NCBI GenBank assembly: GCA_017520545.1
Contig: JAFXFM010000018.1
Span: 1-64,000 of the forward strand
DNA length: 64,000 nucleotides
Origin: Alistipes sp.
GTDB taxonomy: Bacteria; Bacteroidota; Bacteroidia; Bacteroidales; Rikenellaceae
Direction of reading: 5' to 3'
The notes under the pieces are model-generated. The model was not told the origin of the DNA, ran no database searches, and saw nothing but the letters and a program-made list of their open reading frames with translations. The translations under genes and the position numbers were made by a program. Below, one piece after another: positions 17,081 to 25,497 of the stretch. Each line of letters opens with the position of its first letter. Positions within the stretch are counted from its first letter, which is position 1.

Positions 17081-20038
17081 TTAGAATGTTATATCAAGAC
17101 CAAATGTGTATTGACGCGCCATCGGATATTGCGCCTGATAGACATTCGCTGTTCCCTCCGGATCCAAGCCCGAGAACTTCGTAAATGTCAATGGGTTCTG
17201 AATCTGCGCATAGACACGCAAACCCTGGAATACCTTACTCTTTCGCAACAACTCCTGTGGGAACGAGTACGAGAGCATAACATTCTTCAAACGAAGGAAC
17301 GACGCATCCTCCAACAAGCGACTATCGAACTCGGTATATACGCCGTGGCGAGGAATATCGGTAATATCTCCCGGTTTCTTCCAGCGGTCGAGCAGACGTG
17401 CCGACTGGTTGTAGTTCATAAAGCGACCATTCGACTCGTCGAAGTAGCGGTCGTTATTGAGCATCCAGCGGTCGGCAACCCACGCAAATTGCGCACTGAA
17501 CGAGAGCCCCTTCCACGACAACGCTGTACCGAAACCTCCCTGCCAAGGGGCAATGTAGCTCTTACCCACAAGCACCTTGTCCTCGTCGCGCAACTCGTTT
17601 GTAATCTCGCCATCTTTGGTATACCACAGAGCATCGCCGTTTGCAGGATTAACACCTGCATAGCGATTGATGAAGAACTCTCCGAGCGGGTGTCCTACAA
17701 CGAGTTTGGTATTGGTATTTGCCATCTCATACTCGGTTACACCATTGTAGAGCGAAACGATGCGGTTGCGATTGTACGAGAAGTTGGCATTTGCAGTCCA
17801 CGAGAAGTTCTTCGTCTGAATGAGTGTGCCTTGCAGGTTCAACTCGACACCGACGTTTGTCATCGTGCCGACATTATCCCACTTGTAACCAAAGCCCGAA
17901 GTCGAGTATGGCAGTGGCACCTGCATCAACATATCCGAAGTGCGCTTATAGTACACCTCGGCATCGACCGTCAAGCGGTGCCAGAAGCCAAAGTGCAGAG
18001 CGAGGTTCGAGGTCCAAGGACGCTCCCAACGCAAAGACTCGTTACCCGGTTGCATAAGCGACATACCGGCATCGCCTCCATAATCGACACCTCCGCCTAC
18101 GAGAGCCAAATGCTCGTAGTTAGGAATAGAGGAGTTGCCCGAAGTACCTGTCGAGAGTGCAATCTGTGCGTGGGTAAGCCAGCGACGTGCCGACTGCATA
18201 AACTCCTCATCGCGCAGACTCCACATAAAGCCCAACGACCAGAAGCCCGCCCAACGATTCTTCTTACCAAAGCGCGACGAGCCATCTGCTCGCACCGAGA
18301 ACTCGGCAAAGTAGCGATTGTCATAGTTATACTCGCCACGACCGAAAAACGACAAGAAGCCGTAGTCCGAGTCGGTGGTATCGCTCCACGACGTTACGCG
18401 AGTTCCCGACGATACATTTGTCAGAAAGTCGTTATTTTGTCCCTCACTCAACACGCTGAATGCCTCGTAGTGGTAGGAGATACCCTCCTGACCAACAAGG
18501 AAGTTAAAGTTGTGCTTATATCCCTTCGAGAAGCGATAGTTCGCCGTATTAGTGATTGTAAGTGAGCCGCCATCGGTCGAAGAGCGCGAAGCTGAGCCCT
18601 GTCCCTGATTTGGCGCATAGCTCGGATACGAAACTCCGAAGCCCGTAGTATGCGAATAATCCACCGCCAACTGCGAACGTAACGACAACCCCTTAATAGG
18701 TGTTGCTTCGAGGAAGAGAGTCGAGAGCAACTTGTATTTTTTAAAAGTTACAGGGTTGTTTTGCTGCCACTCGATAGGGTTCTGACCTATACCCTTCCAC
18801 GAGCCGTCGTTAATCGATGCCAACGAGCCGTCCGCCTTGTATGGCGAGTAGTATGGCAACATAAATCGTGCAGCCGAAATTGGGGTTACGAGTGTATATG
18901 ACCCCTCGTCCGCCTGCTGAATCTGCTGGTAGTTAAACATCGTGTTCGTGCCGAGTTTGAGCCACTTTGCAGCCTTGCGTTCCAAATTTGCACGGAACGA
19001 AAAGCGTGCAAAGCCCGAACCGAGAGCGGTACCCTCCTGATTGTAGTAGCCACCCGAAACGTAGTATGAAGTCTTGTCGTCGGCACCCGAAATCGAGAGT
19101 TCGTAGTTCTGCAACAACGCTGCGCTCTTATACACCTCGTCCAACCAGCAAATATCGGTCTTGCTCAACAGGTCGTAATTTTTACCTTCAGTCAAGCCGA
19201 CCTCCTTCTCGTACTGAATACGCTCGGCAGTGTTCATCAAATCCCAATTATTTCCTGCCAACTGCGAAAAACCGAGTTGCATACGATAGTCGATACGTGG
19301 TCTATCCGCCTTTGCGCCTCGCTTGGTCGTAATCACAATTACACCATTAGCGGCACGAGCGCCATAAATCGAAGTCGAAGCAGCATCTTTCAGCACAGAT
19401 AACGACTCTATATCTGCGGGATTAATTGCATTGAAATCACTACTCTCGATAGGCACACCGTCCAAGATATAGAGCGGTGCCGTTCCCGAGTTAATCGAGT
19501 TCACGCCTCGAATAGTCATCTTTGCCGATGCACTTGGCTCACCCGTGGAGGACATAACCGAAAGACCTGCAACCTGACCCTGCAACGCTTGGTCGAATGC
19601 GGCAGTCGGGGTGTCGGTAAGGTTCTCCATCTCGACAGACGAAACAGAGCCCGCAATAGTACCCTTCTTTCGCACACCGTAAGCGATAACCACGACGTCG
19701 TCAATAGATTCGCTCTCGCTCTGCATAACGAGGTTGTAGGTAGCCGTGTCGCTACCCGTCGGCACAGTCCACTCTACCGAGCGGTAGCCCAAATAGGAGA
19801 ATGATAGTTTTGAACCCGCCTCTGCTTTGATTGTATAGGTTCCATCAAGCAGCGTTGTAACACCCTGCATTGCGCTGTTAATGACGGTAACTCCGAAGAG
19901 CGGCGATTTATCCTCAGACGAGGTAACCACACCACTCACCGAGACCATCTTGGCTTGCGCAAATGCACGGTCGGGCGCCATCGCGCACGCGAACAATAGC
20001 AAGCAGGTTAGTAATGAATAAAAGTATCTTTTTAACAT
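17081..20038 (-). CDS. SusC/RagA-family TonB-linked outer membrane transporter
   Basis: About 985 residues from ATG 20038. An upstream in-frame ATG (20068) lies across the probable -7 promoter box, so the shorter start is preferred; it gives a clean signal peptide ('MLKRYFYSLLTCLLLFACAM') ending near 'RAFAQA'. Then come a carboxypeptidase-regulatory-like domain ('VSGVVTSSEDKSPLFGVTVI'), a TonB box region ('DDVVVIAYGVRKKGTIAGSV'), the plug ('MTIRGVNSINSGTAPLYILD') and a 22-stranded barrel ending in 'YTFGLDITF'. It takes up substrate through the outer membrane using TonB energy, with the adjacent SusD as lid. It is the first gene of the locus. No sigma/anti-sigma or hybrid regulator lies beside it; the divergent gene is an acyltransferase. 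Confidence 0.96.
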   Translation of the reverse strand: MLKRYFYSLLTCLLLFACAMAPDRAFAQAKMVSVSGVVTSSEDKSPLFGVTVINSAMQGVTTLLDGTYTIKAEAGSKLSFSYLGYRSVEWTVPTGSDTATYNLVMQSESESIDDVVVIAYGVRKKGTIAGSVSSVEMENLTDTPTAAFDQALQGQVAGLSVMSSTGEPSASAKMTIRGVNSINSGTAPLYILDGVPIESSDFNAINPADIESLSVLKDAASTSIYGARAANGVIVITTKRGAKADRPRIDYRMQLGFSQLAGNNWDLMNTAERIQYEKEVGLTEGKNYDLLSKTDICWLDEVYKSAALLQNYELSISGADDKTSYYVSGGYYNQEGTALGSGFARFSFRANLERKAAKWLKLGTNTMFNYQQIQQADEGSYTLVTPISAARFMLPYYSPYKADGSLASINDGSWKGIGQNPIEWQQNNPVTFKKYKLLSTLFLEATPIKGLSLRSQLAVDYSHTTGFGVSYPSYAPNQGQGSASRSSTDGGSLTITNTANYRFSKGYKHNFNFLVGQEGISYHYEAFSVLSEGQNNDFLTNVSSGTRVTSWSDTTDSDYGFLSFFGRGEYNYDNRYFAEFSVRADGSSRFGKKNRWAGFWSLGFMWSLRDEEFMQSARRWLTHAQIALSTGTSGNSSIPNYEHLALVGGGVDYGGDAGMSLMQPGNESLRWERPWTSNLALHFGFWHRLTVDAEVYYKRTSDMLMQVPLPYSTSGFGYKWDNVGTMTNVGVELNLQGTLIQTKNFSWTANANFSYNRNRIVSLYNGVTEYEMANTNTKLVVGHPLGEFFINRYAGVNPANGDALWYTKDGEITNELRDEDKVLVGKSYIAPWQGGFGTALSWKGLSFSAQFAWVADRWMLNNDRYFDESNGRFMNYNQSARLLDRWKKPGDITDIPRHGVYTEFDSRLLEDASFLRLKNVMLSYSFPQELLRKSKVFQGLRVYAQIQNPLTFTKFSGLDPEGTANVYQAQYPMARQYTFGLDITF

Positions 20039-20045
20039 AGCGCGA

Positions 20046-20053
20046 CAAAGGTA
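20046..20053 (-). promoter_or_regulatory. -7 box (TACCTTTG) of the SusCD locus, 7 nt before the start codon
   Basis: The minus strand reads TTG-(20 nt)-TACCTTTG-(7 nt)-ATG. The element matches the Bacteroidetes consensus with correct -33 spacing. Transcription should begin only about four bases before ATG 20038, making the susC mRNA nearly leaderless. Confidence 0.7.
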
Positions 20054-20149
20054 ATGCTTCATCTCCAAATTTACAAGAAACTTTTATTAAAAGTTTGTAT
20101 TATGCATATTTTGCATATATATTCCATTCCCCATATTATGTAAAATTAA

Positions 20150-20181
20150 TTTGTCTATTCGCAGAATTTTACTTATCTTTG
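20150..20181 (+). promoter_or_regulatory. Promoter of the acyltransferase gene
   Basis: TTTG at 20150-20153, then exactly 20 nt, then TATCTTTG at 20174-20181. This is a full match to the Bacteroidetes -33/-7 promoter. The leader to ATG 20210 is about 25 nt. Confidence 0.8.
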
Positions 20182-20209
20182 TAAAAACAAACGTGATTTC
20201 TCGAAGATT

Positions 20210-21355
20210 ATGAAAGAGGATTTGTACGGAGATATCCGCCCCTATAATGACGACGAAATACCCGCCGCATTGGAGCGCATAGTAAATGACCCATTCTTTA
20301 TTCCCGCAGTAAATTTTGCATTCCCAGACGCTGATGTGGAGCGAATTAGGGAGGTGGTGCGCACCTGCAAAACCGTGGAGCAGATGCAAGAGCGTGTGAT
20401 GATAAGCATCATCAAACGAATCATAGATTCAACAATCGACAACTTCACATCGTCTGGTGTCGAAGACGTTGAACGAGGCAAGGGATACCTATATATCTCT
20501 AACCACCGCGATATTACGCTCGACTCATTCCTGCTACAATACACCCTATTCCAGCACGGTCTGCCAACAACAGCTACAACACTGGGCGACAACCTTTTGC
20601 GTTCGCAGTTTATTGTCGATATATGCCGCATCAATCGTGCTGTGCGCGTGATTCGTAAAACCGAAGAGATTTCGCCACGCGAGTTCCTTCAAAACTCGCA
20701 GCACTTGGCCGAGTATATCCGCTGGTACATTTCGCAGGGTAAGTCGATGTGGATTTCGCAACGCAATGGCCGCACAAAGGACGGCATCGACGCCACAGAC
20801 CAAGGCGTATTGAAGATGGTGAGCCTATCGGGTCCAAGCGACTTTGTAGAGAATTTCAGCGAGATAAATATCGCCCCGATCGCCATCTCGTACCAATACG
20901 AGCCGTGCGACATCAAGAAGGCCATCGAAACAACCGTAAACCTTATGGGCGGAACCTACAAGAAGGGGGCACACGAAGACGAGAACAGCATTCTATATGG
21001 TATCCGAATGCCGAAGGGCGATGTGAATATCACCATCTGCGAGCCTATCACCCGCGAGGAGTTGGAGGAGTGCGGAAAGTTGCCAAAGGCAGAGGCGTAC
21101 AAGATGTTGAAGGAGATTATCGACAACCGCATCTACAAAAACTACAAGTTGCACGACACCAACTACATAGCACACGATATTCTCCACCGCGAGAAGCGTT
21201 ACGCCGACCACTACACCCCTGCGGCATATCGAGTATTCAAGGGACGTATGGCGTATGCCGATGCGCGATTTATGGAGTACGGAATCGATTTGAAGACTGC
21301 TCGAAAGGTCTATCTCGGCATCTATGCAAATCCGGTCGATACCAAGATAGAATAG
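20210..21355 (+). CDS. Glycerophospholipid acyltransferase-like protein
   Basis: 381 residues, cytoplasmic or membrane-peripheral, no signal peptide. The acyltransferase block is at about 93-106: 'YISNHRDITLD', with H99 and D105, so the spacing reads HX5D rather than the textbook HX4D, a form I associate with a Bacteroidetes subfamily. 'QRNGRTKDGIDATDQGVLKM' (about 185-204) fits the second conserved block for the glycerol-phosphate site. Family members add fatty acyl chains to lysophosphatidate or related lipids; the exact acceptor here is uncertain. The gene is divergent from susC, has its own strong promoter, and ends just before a bidirectional terminator shared with the ybaN-like gene. 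Confidence 0.8.
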   Translation: MKEDLYGDIRPYNDDEIPAALERIVNDPFFIPAVNFAFPDADVERIREVVRTCKTVEQMQERVMISIIKRIIDSTIDNFTSSGVEDVERGKGYLYISNHRDITLDSFLLQYTLFQHGLPTTATTLGDNLLRSQFIVDICRINRAVRVIRKTEEISPREFLQNSQHLAEYIRWYISQGKSMWISQRNGRTKDGIDATDQGVLKMVSLSGPSDFVENFSEINIAPIAISYQYEPCDIKKAIETTVNLMGGTYKKGAHEDENSILYGIRMPKGDVNITICEPITREELEECGKLPKAEAYKMLKEIIDNRIYKNYKLHDTNYIAHDILHREKRYADHYTPAAYRVFKGRMAYADARFMEYGIDLKTARKVYLGIYANPVDTKIE

Positions 21356-21373
21356 AACAGAAAACTAATTCTT

Positions 21374-21406
21374 AATTTAGCCAACGGCTAATGGCTAACG
21401 GCTAAT
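21374..21406. repeat. TTAGCCA-type heptamer repeats
   Basis: Four tandem variants of (TTAGCCA)n on one strand, read as GGCTAATGGCTAACGGCTAA on the other. The same family appears in at least seven other intergenic gaps. Confidence 0.65.
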
Positions 21407-21436
21407 GATATGGGAGCGGAAAACCGCTCCCATATC
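21407..21436. terminator. Bidirectional terminator between acyltransferase and ybaN-like genes
   Basis: A perfect 13-bp stem GATATGGGAGCGG/CCGCTCCCATATC with a four-base AAAA loop. TATTTCTT follows on the plus strand. The right arm touches the stop codon of the convergent ybaN-like gene. Confidence 0.75.
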
Positions 21437-21801
21437 TATTTCTTCAATGTGGCAAAAGAGAGGATATGCCACGAAATTCCCACCGCAAGTAGGAACATCA
21501 GCGCCTGTGCCCACCACCACTCATCAACCACTGCAAAGATGCAATATCCGATAGTCAGCCACACCATCGACACCGAGATAATCTTTACGCGCAAAGGTAT
21601 GGCACGATGTTCGCGGAAGTTGCGGATATACTCGCCAAAGACTCTGTGGTTGAGCAACCACTCGTAGAGCGAAGGGGAGGCCTTCAACCACACCGCAGCC
21701 GAGAGCAGCAAAAACGGCGTAGTCGGCAGCATAGGCAAAAATATGCCTACGACACCGAGCACAAGAGAGATTGAGCCGAGTATGATTAAAAATATCCTCA
21801 T
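21436..21801 (-). CDS. YbaN-like (DUF454) inner membrane protein
   Basis: 121 residues with three or four hydrophobic segments (about 3-22, 26-44, 73-92, 96-112). The family signature 'LPMLPTTPFLLLSAAVWLKASP' region at about 23-44 is clear. DUF454/YbaN proteins are small inner-membrane proteins of unknown function. The gene is divergent from rpiB. Its -7 box (21810-21817) ends only 8 nt before the ATG, so the mRNA is expected to be nearly leaderless. Start choice is supported by the absence of other upstream in-frame ATGs. Confidence 0.88.
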   Translation of the reverse strand: MRIFLIILGSISLVLGVVGIFLPMLPTTPFLLLSAAVWLKASPSLYEWLLNHRVFGEYIRNFREHRAIPLRVKIISVSMVWLTIGYCIFAVVDEWWWAQALMFLLAVGISWHILSFATLKK

Positions 21802-21809
21802 TGCAGCGA

Positions 21810-21817
21810 CAAAATTA
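21810..21817 (-). promoter_or_regulatory. -7 box (TAATTTTG) of the ybaN-like gene
   Basis: Minus strand TAATTTTG, 8 nt before ATG 21801. Transcription should start about five bases upstream of the start codon. The opposing rpiB box begins 12 nt away. Confidence 0.55.
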
Positions 21818-21828
21818 CATTTTTTTAT

Positions 21829-21836
21829 TATATTTG
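21829..21836 (+). promoter_or_regulatory. -7 box (TATATTTG) of rpiB
   Basis: TATATTTG lies 28 nt before ATG 21865. A good -33 TTTG is not visible because that position falls in the start region of the divergent ybaN-like gene. Confidence 0.6.
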
Positions 21837-21864
21837 TAGTAGAAAACTAAAAAATCAAATCGAT

Positions 21865-22299
21865 ATGGACAAAATAGGCATAGCTTGCGACCACGCGGGC
21901 TACGATATGAAGGAATTTTTGACCGGTTACCTCGCATCGAAGGGTTTCGAGGTGTTTGACTTTGGTTGCCACTCGGAGGAGAGTTGCGACTACCCTGACC
22001 ACGCACACCCTCTCGCCGAGGCTCTGGTTGCCGGTGAGTTCCCTCGCGCTATCGGCATTTGCGGCTCAGGCGAAGGAATGGCAATAACATTGAATAAATA
22101 TGCGAAAATTCGTGCTTCGCTCTGTTGGATTCCCGAAATTGCACATATGACACGTTTGCACAACGACAGCAACGTTTTGGTACTGCCGGCACGCTTTATC
22201 TCGAACGAGGAGGCGCTGGCTATCCTCGACGAGTGGCTCACGACCGAGTTCGAGGGCGGTCGTCATCAGCGTCGCATCGACAAAATTGCGAAGTACTAA
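21865..22299 (+). CDS. rpiB: Ribose-5-phosphate isomerase B
   Basis: 144 residues, the usual RpiB length. It interconverts ribose-5-phosphate and ribulose-5-phosphate in the non-oxidative pentose phosphate pathway in the cytoplasm. The N-terminal 'IACDHAGYDMK' (6-16), catalytic Cys 66 in 'GICGSGEGM' (64-72) and His 99 in 'RLHNDSNVLVLPAR' are all present. Its own promoter and a strong terminator make it a single-gene unit. The LacAB galactose-6-phosphate isomerases share this fold, but a lone gene with these motifs fits RpiB best. Confidence 0.95.
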   Translation: MDKIGIACDHAGYDMKEFLTGYLASKGFEVFDFGCHSEESCDYPDHAHPLAEALVAGEFPRAIGICGSGEGMAITLNKYAKIRASLCWIPEIAHMTRLHNDSNVLVLPARFISNEEALAILDEWLTTEFEGGRHQRRIDKIAKY

Positions 22300-22316
22300 T
22301 TGATACCATATATATA

Positions 22317-22351
22317 AAGTAGAGGGCAGAGTGATCTGCCCTCTACTTTTT
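22317..22351 (+). terminator. rpiB terminator
   Basis: The 13-bp stem AAGTAGAGGGCAG/CTGCCCTCTACTT with a six-base loop is followed by TTT, 18 nt after the rpiB stop. A textbook intrinsic terminator. Confidence 0.85.
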
Positions 22352-22470
22352 GGGGGCTATTAGCCATTGGCTACTTTTTAGGATTAGATAGAAATTGATA
22401 GGAGTTGATAGAGCTTAATAGGAGACTCCTATAATATCCTAATAATCCTCCCCCGCCCAAAAAAAAGACA

Positions 22471-22488
22471 GGTATCGAAAACGATACC
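22471..22488. repeat. Lone copy of the GGTATCG palindrome
   Basis: GGTATCGAAAACGATACC is the exact reverse complement of the unit that is arrayed at 50431-51630. It lies in the convergent gap between rpiB and typA, 28 kb from the array. Confidence 0.9.
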
Positions 22489-22498
22489 CATCAACTCC

Positions 22499-22567
22499 TG
22501 CAACCAAAAAAATCGCCCCGCAGCATACTTGTAGTATGTGAGGAGCGATTTATTGAAGATTGGTGCA
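22499..22567 (-). terminator. Nested inverted-repeat element A, typA 3' region
   Basis: Three nested pairings are visible: TGCAACCAA with TTGGTGCA outside, AATCGC with GCGATT in the middle, and CATACT with AGTATG at the tip. On the minus strand, downstream of typA, the middle stem is followed by TTTTTTT, so it can work as an intrinsic terminator. Elements B (51815-51915) and C (60335-60442) share the plan and the CATAC/GTATG tip but have different stem sequences. Confidence 0.75.
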
Positions 22568-22590
22568 AAATTCACCAATCAGAACGATTT

Positions 22591-24390
22591 TTACTTTGAG
22601 GCGCGCTTACGATCCACCTCATTAAGAAGAATTTTGCGGAGTCGCATTGAATGAGGAGTAACCTCAACGTACTCGTCCTCCTTAATATACTCCAACGCCT
22701 CCTCCAATGAGAAGATGCGCGGTGGCACAATCACCGCCTTGTCGTCCGAGCCCGAAGCACGCATATTGGTAAGTTGCTTCGACTTGCAGACATTTACGGT
22801 GATATCGTTGCTACGAGTGTGCTCGCCGATAACCTGTCCCATATAGACCTCCTCCATTGGCGAGATAAAGAAGCGACCACGATCCTGCAACTTATCAATC
22901 GAATAGGCGTAGGCTGTTCCCGTTTCGGAAGCGATAATAGAGCCGTTTGAGCGCATATCTATATCGCCCATATATGGCTCGAAGGCGCGCAAGCGGTGCG
23001 ACATAATAGCCTCGCCCGCAGTAGCGGTGAGCATATTCGAGCGCAAACCGATAATTCCGCGCGAAGGGATATCGAATTCGAGGCGGGTGCGACCATTTGC
23101 CGACTCCATATTTGTAAGCGTTCCCTTGCGGCGAGTGGTGAGTTCGATAACCGTTCCGGCAACCTCGTCCGGACAGTCGATAGTCATCTCCTCGACAGGC
23201 TCGCACTTCACGCCGTCAATCTCCTTGATAATAACCTTTGGCTGACCAACTTGCAACTCGTAGCCCTCGCGACGCATAGTCTCGACCAAGACCGAAAGGT
23301 GCAACACACCACGGCCATAGACTATAAACGAATCGGCATTTTGTCCCTGCTCAACACGCAGTGCCAAGTTTCGCTCCAACTCGCTGTCGAGGCGCTCCTT
23401 GATATGGCGCGAGGTTACATACTTGCCGTCTTTGCCGAAGAATGGCGAGTTGTTAATGGTAAAGAGCATCGACATTGTAGGCTCGTCGATTTTAATTGGT
23501 GGCAGTGGCTCAGGATTCTCGAAATCGCATATTGTATCGCCAATCTCAAAGCCCTCGATGCCGACCAAGGCGCAAATCTCGCCACACTCCACCTTCTCGA
23601 CCTTCTTCTTGCCCAACCCCTCGAAGACCATCAAATCTTTGATTTTGGTCTTGACGAGCGTCTTGCCATCGCGTTTTGCAAGGGTTACATTCTGACCATT
23701 GCAGAGTGTTCCGCGAGTGAGTTTACCCACTGCAATACGGCCGATATACGAAGAGTATTCGAGCGAGGTTACCAGCAGCTGCGGAGTACCCTCGTTTGTT
23801 GCAGGCGCCGGAATTTCGTCGATAATGGCGTCAAGAAGCGGCACGATACTGTCGGTCTTTTCATTCCATTTGTGCGACATCCAGCCCTGCTTTGCAGAGC
23901 CGTAGATGGTCTTATAATCGAGTTGCTCCTCCGTTGCATCGAGCGTAAACATAAGGTCGAAGACCTGCTCGTTCACAACCTCGGGGCGACAATTTGGCTT
24001 ATCGACCTTATTAATAACCACGATAGGCTTCTTGCCAAGTGCAAGAGCCTTCTGCAACACGAAGCGGGTTTGAGGCATAGTACCCTCGAAAGCATCAACC
24101 AACAGCAACACTCCGTCGCACATATTCAACACGCGCTCCACTTCGCCACCGAAGTCGGCGTGGCCCGGGGTATCAATGATATTGATTTTGTAATCCTTGT
24201 AGACTACCGAAACATTTTTCGAAAGAATGGTGATACCGCGCTCGCGCTCCAAATCGTTGTTATCGAGTACGAGGTCGCCCGTCTTCGAGGGCTCGCGGAG
24301 GAGATTGCCCGCCATAATCATCTTATCAACCAAGGTGGTTTTTCCGTGATCGACGTGGGCGATAATTGCTATATTGCGCAGTTTTTGCAT
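22591..24390 (-). CDS. typA: GTP-binding protein TypA/BipA
   Basis: 599 residues, the normal TypA length. The G domain begins immediately: '[18 protein letters not shown]' (G1, about 7-24), '[16 protein letters not shown]' (G3) and 'VINKVDKP' (G4). Domains II, III and V of translational GTPases follow ('[19 protein letters not shown]'), with the BipA-specific C-terminal domain to 'EVDRKRASK'. It is a ribosome-associated GTPase that assists ribosome assembly and stress adaptation. Length and the C-terminal domain distinguish it from LepA and EF-G. It is divergent from aroB with separate -7 boxes and ends at element A. Confidence 0.96.
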   Translation of the reverse strand: MQKLRNIAIIAHVDHGKTTLVDKMIMAGNLLREPSKTGDLVLDNNDLERERGITILSKNVSVVYKDYKINIIDTPGHADFGGEVERVLNMCDGVLLLVDAFEGTMPQTRFVLQKALALGKKPIVVINKVDKPNCRPEVVNEQVFDLMFTLDATEEQLDYKTIYGSAKQGWMSHKWNEKTDSIVPLLDAIIDEIPAPATNEGTPQLLVTSLEYSSYIGRIAVGKLTRGTLCNGQNVTLAKRDGKTLVKTKIKDLMVFEGLGKKKVEKVECGEICALVGIEGFEIGDTICDFENPEPLPPIKIDEPTMSMLFTINNSPFFGKDGKYVTSRHIKERLDSELERNLALRVEQGQNADSFIVYGRGVLHLSVLVETMRREGYELQVGQPKVIIKEIDGVKCEPVEEMTIDCPDEVAGTVIELTTRRKGTLTNMESANGRTRLEFDIPSRGIIGLRSNMLTATAGEAIMSHRLRAFEPYMGDIDMRSNGSIIASETGTAYAYSIDKLQDRGRFFISPMEEVYMGQVIGEHTRSNDITVNVCKSKQLTNMRASGSDDKAVIVPPRIFSLEEALEYIKEDEYVEVTPHSMRLRKILLNEVDRKRASK

Positions 24391-24421
24391 AATATCACGC
24401 TATTTTTCATCTAATTTGTGC

Positions 24422-24429
24422 GCAAAATT
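24422..24429 (-). promoter_or_regulatory. -7 box (TAATTTTG) of typA
   Basis: Minus-strand TAATTTTG, 31 nt before the typA ATG (24390). The opposing aroB box starts 23 nt to the right, so both promoters share the same 90-bp gap. Confidence 0.6.
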
Positions 24430-24452
24430 ACGAATTTTAATCGGAAAATTAC

Positions 24453-24460
24453 TACATTTG
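24453..24460 (+). promoter_or_regulatory. -7 box (TACATTTG) of aroB, decides the start codon
   Basis: TACATTTG is 23 nt before ATG 24484. The longer reading frame from GTG 24418 would begin upstream of this promoter, so ATG 24484 is chosen as the aroB start. Confidence 0.65.
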
Positions 24461-24483
24461 TGGAACTAATCGTTAGGAAAGTT

Positions 24484-25497
24484 ATGGGAAAACATATTGA
24501 GGTAGTAGGTGGAAGCTCCGTTTATATGGGCTCGGCAAAGGAGTTATTGGAGAAAATTCTGCCAAATAAACGAGTTATTGTTATTTCGGACGCCAATATA
24601 GACCGCACGCATCGCGACCTTATTGCCCCCTACGAACATATCCTAATCGGACTCGGCGAACAAGTCAAAAGTTTCGCCACATTGGAAGAGGTATATCGCC
24701 AGCTCATAAATATGGGCGCCGACCGTTCGGTATTTATCCTCGGTGTCGGCGGAGGTATCGTAACCGATATTGCAGGCTTTGTCGCATCGACCTATATGCG
24801 AGGTGTAGAGTTCGGCTTCATAACCACTACTCTACTCGGCTCGGTAGATGCCTCGGTGGGTGGAAAGAATGGTGTAAACGTCGGCGGTTTCAAAAATATG
24901 GTAGGCGTATTCTCTCAGCCTAAATTTGTAATCTGCGATACGTCGTTGCTTCACTCCCTCTCCGACCGCGAATTTAAAGCAGGTATGGCAGAGGTTATCA
25001 AAACCGCAATACTTGGCGATGCCGAACTATTCGAAATTCTGGAAAAGACCTCGTTCAAGGAGCTACGCAAAGATGATTCGTTACTCGAAGATATCATCAC
25101 TCGCGCCGTGGCAGTAAAGGCAGCTGTCGTAGCGGAAGATGAACGCGAGAAGGGTCGTCGTCGCATACTAAACCTCGGTCATACGATGGCTCACGCTATC
25201 GAGAAATCGACCAGCAAAATGAACCACGGCGAGGCGGTTGCGGTAGGATTGTACTACATAACACAATCGGCTCTCTCACAACAGATTCTGAGCGAGGAGG
25301 ATGCCGGTCGCATCTTCGACCTTATCGAGCAGTACGGATTCAACACAACTCTGCCCGTAGAGCGCAAACAGATTTTGAAGGCTATCGAAGGGGATAAAAA
25401 GCGAAGTGGCGATGCGTTGCATCTGATTCTTCCATCGGCAATAGGCTCCGTAACAGACAGACTGCTTACGTTCGAAGAGTTGAAATCTATTCTCTAA
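24484..25497 (+). CDS. aroB: 3-dehydroquinate synthase
   Basis: 337 residues from ATG 24484; a GTG 22 codons upstream is rejected because it lies before the promoter. The protein has the NAD-binding 'FILGVGGGIVTDIAGFVAST', then 'TTLLGSVDASVGGKNGVN' and the metal-site region 'RRRILNLGHTMAHAIE' and 'MNHGEAVAVGL'. AroB converts DAHP to 3-dehydroquinate, the second step of the shikimate pathway, using NAD and a divalent metal. It is slightly shorter than the E. coli enzyme but complete in motifs. Its stop codon overlaps that of the convergent TonB-dependent receptor by four bases, with no terminator between them. Confidence 0.94.
   Translation: MGKHIEVVGGSSVYMGSAKELLEKILPNKRVIVISDANIDRTHRDLIAPYEHILIGLGEQVKSFATLEEVYRQLINMGADRSVFILGVGGGIVTDIAGFVASTYMRGVEFGFITTTLLGSVDASVGGKNGVNVGGFKNMVGVFSQPKFVICDTSLLHSLSDREFKAGMAEVIKTAILGDAELFEILEKTSFKELRKDDSLLEDIITRAVAVKAAVVAEDEREKGRRRILNLGHTMAHAIEKSTSKMNHGEAVAVGLYYITQSALSQQILSEEDAGRIFDLIEQYGFNTTLPVERKQILKAIEGDKKRSGDALHLILPSAIGSVTDRLLTFEELKSIL

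Noticed and set aside
24418..24483. Upstream extension of aroB from GTG
   Set aside because: It would lie before and across the TACATTTG promoter box, and AroB proteins do not have this extension.
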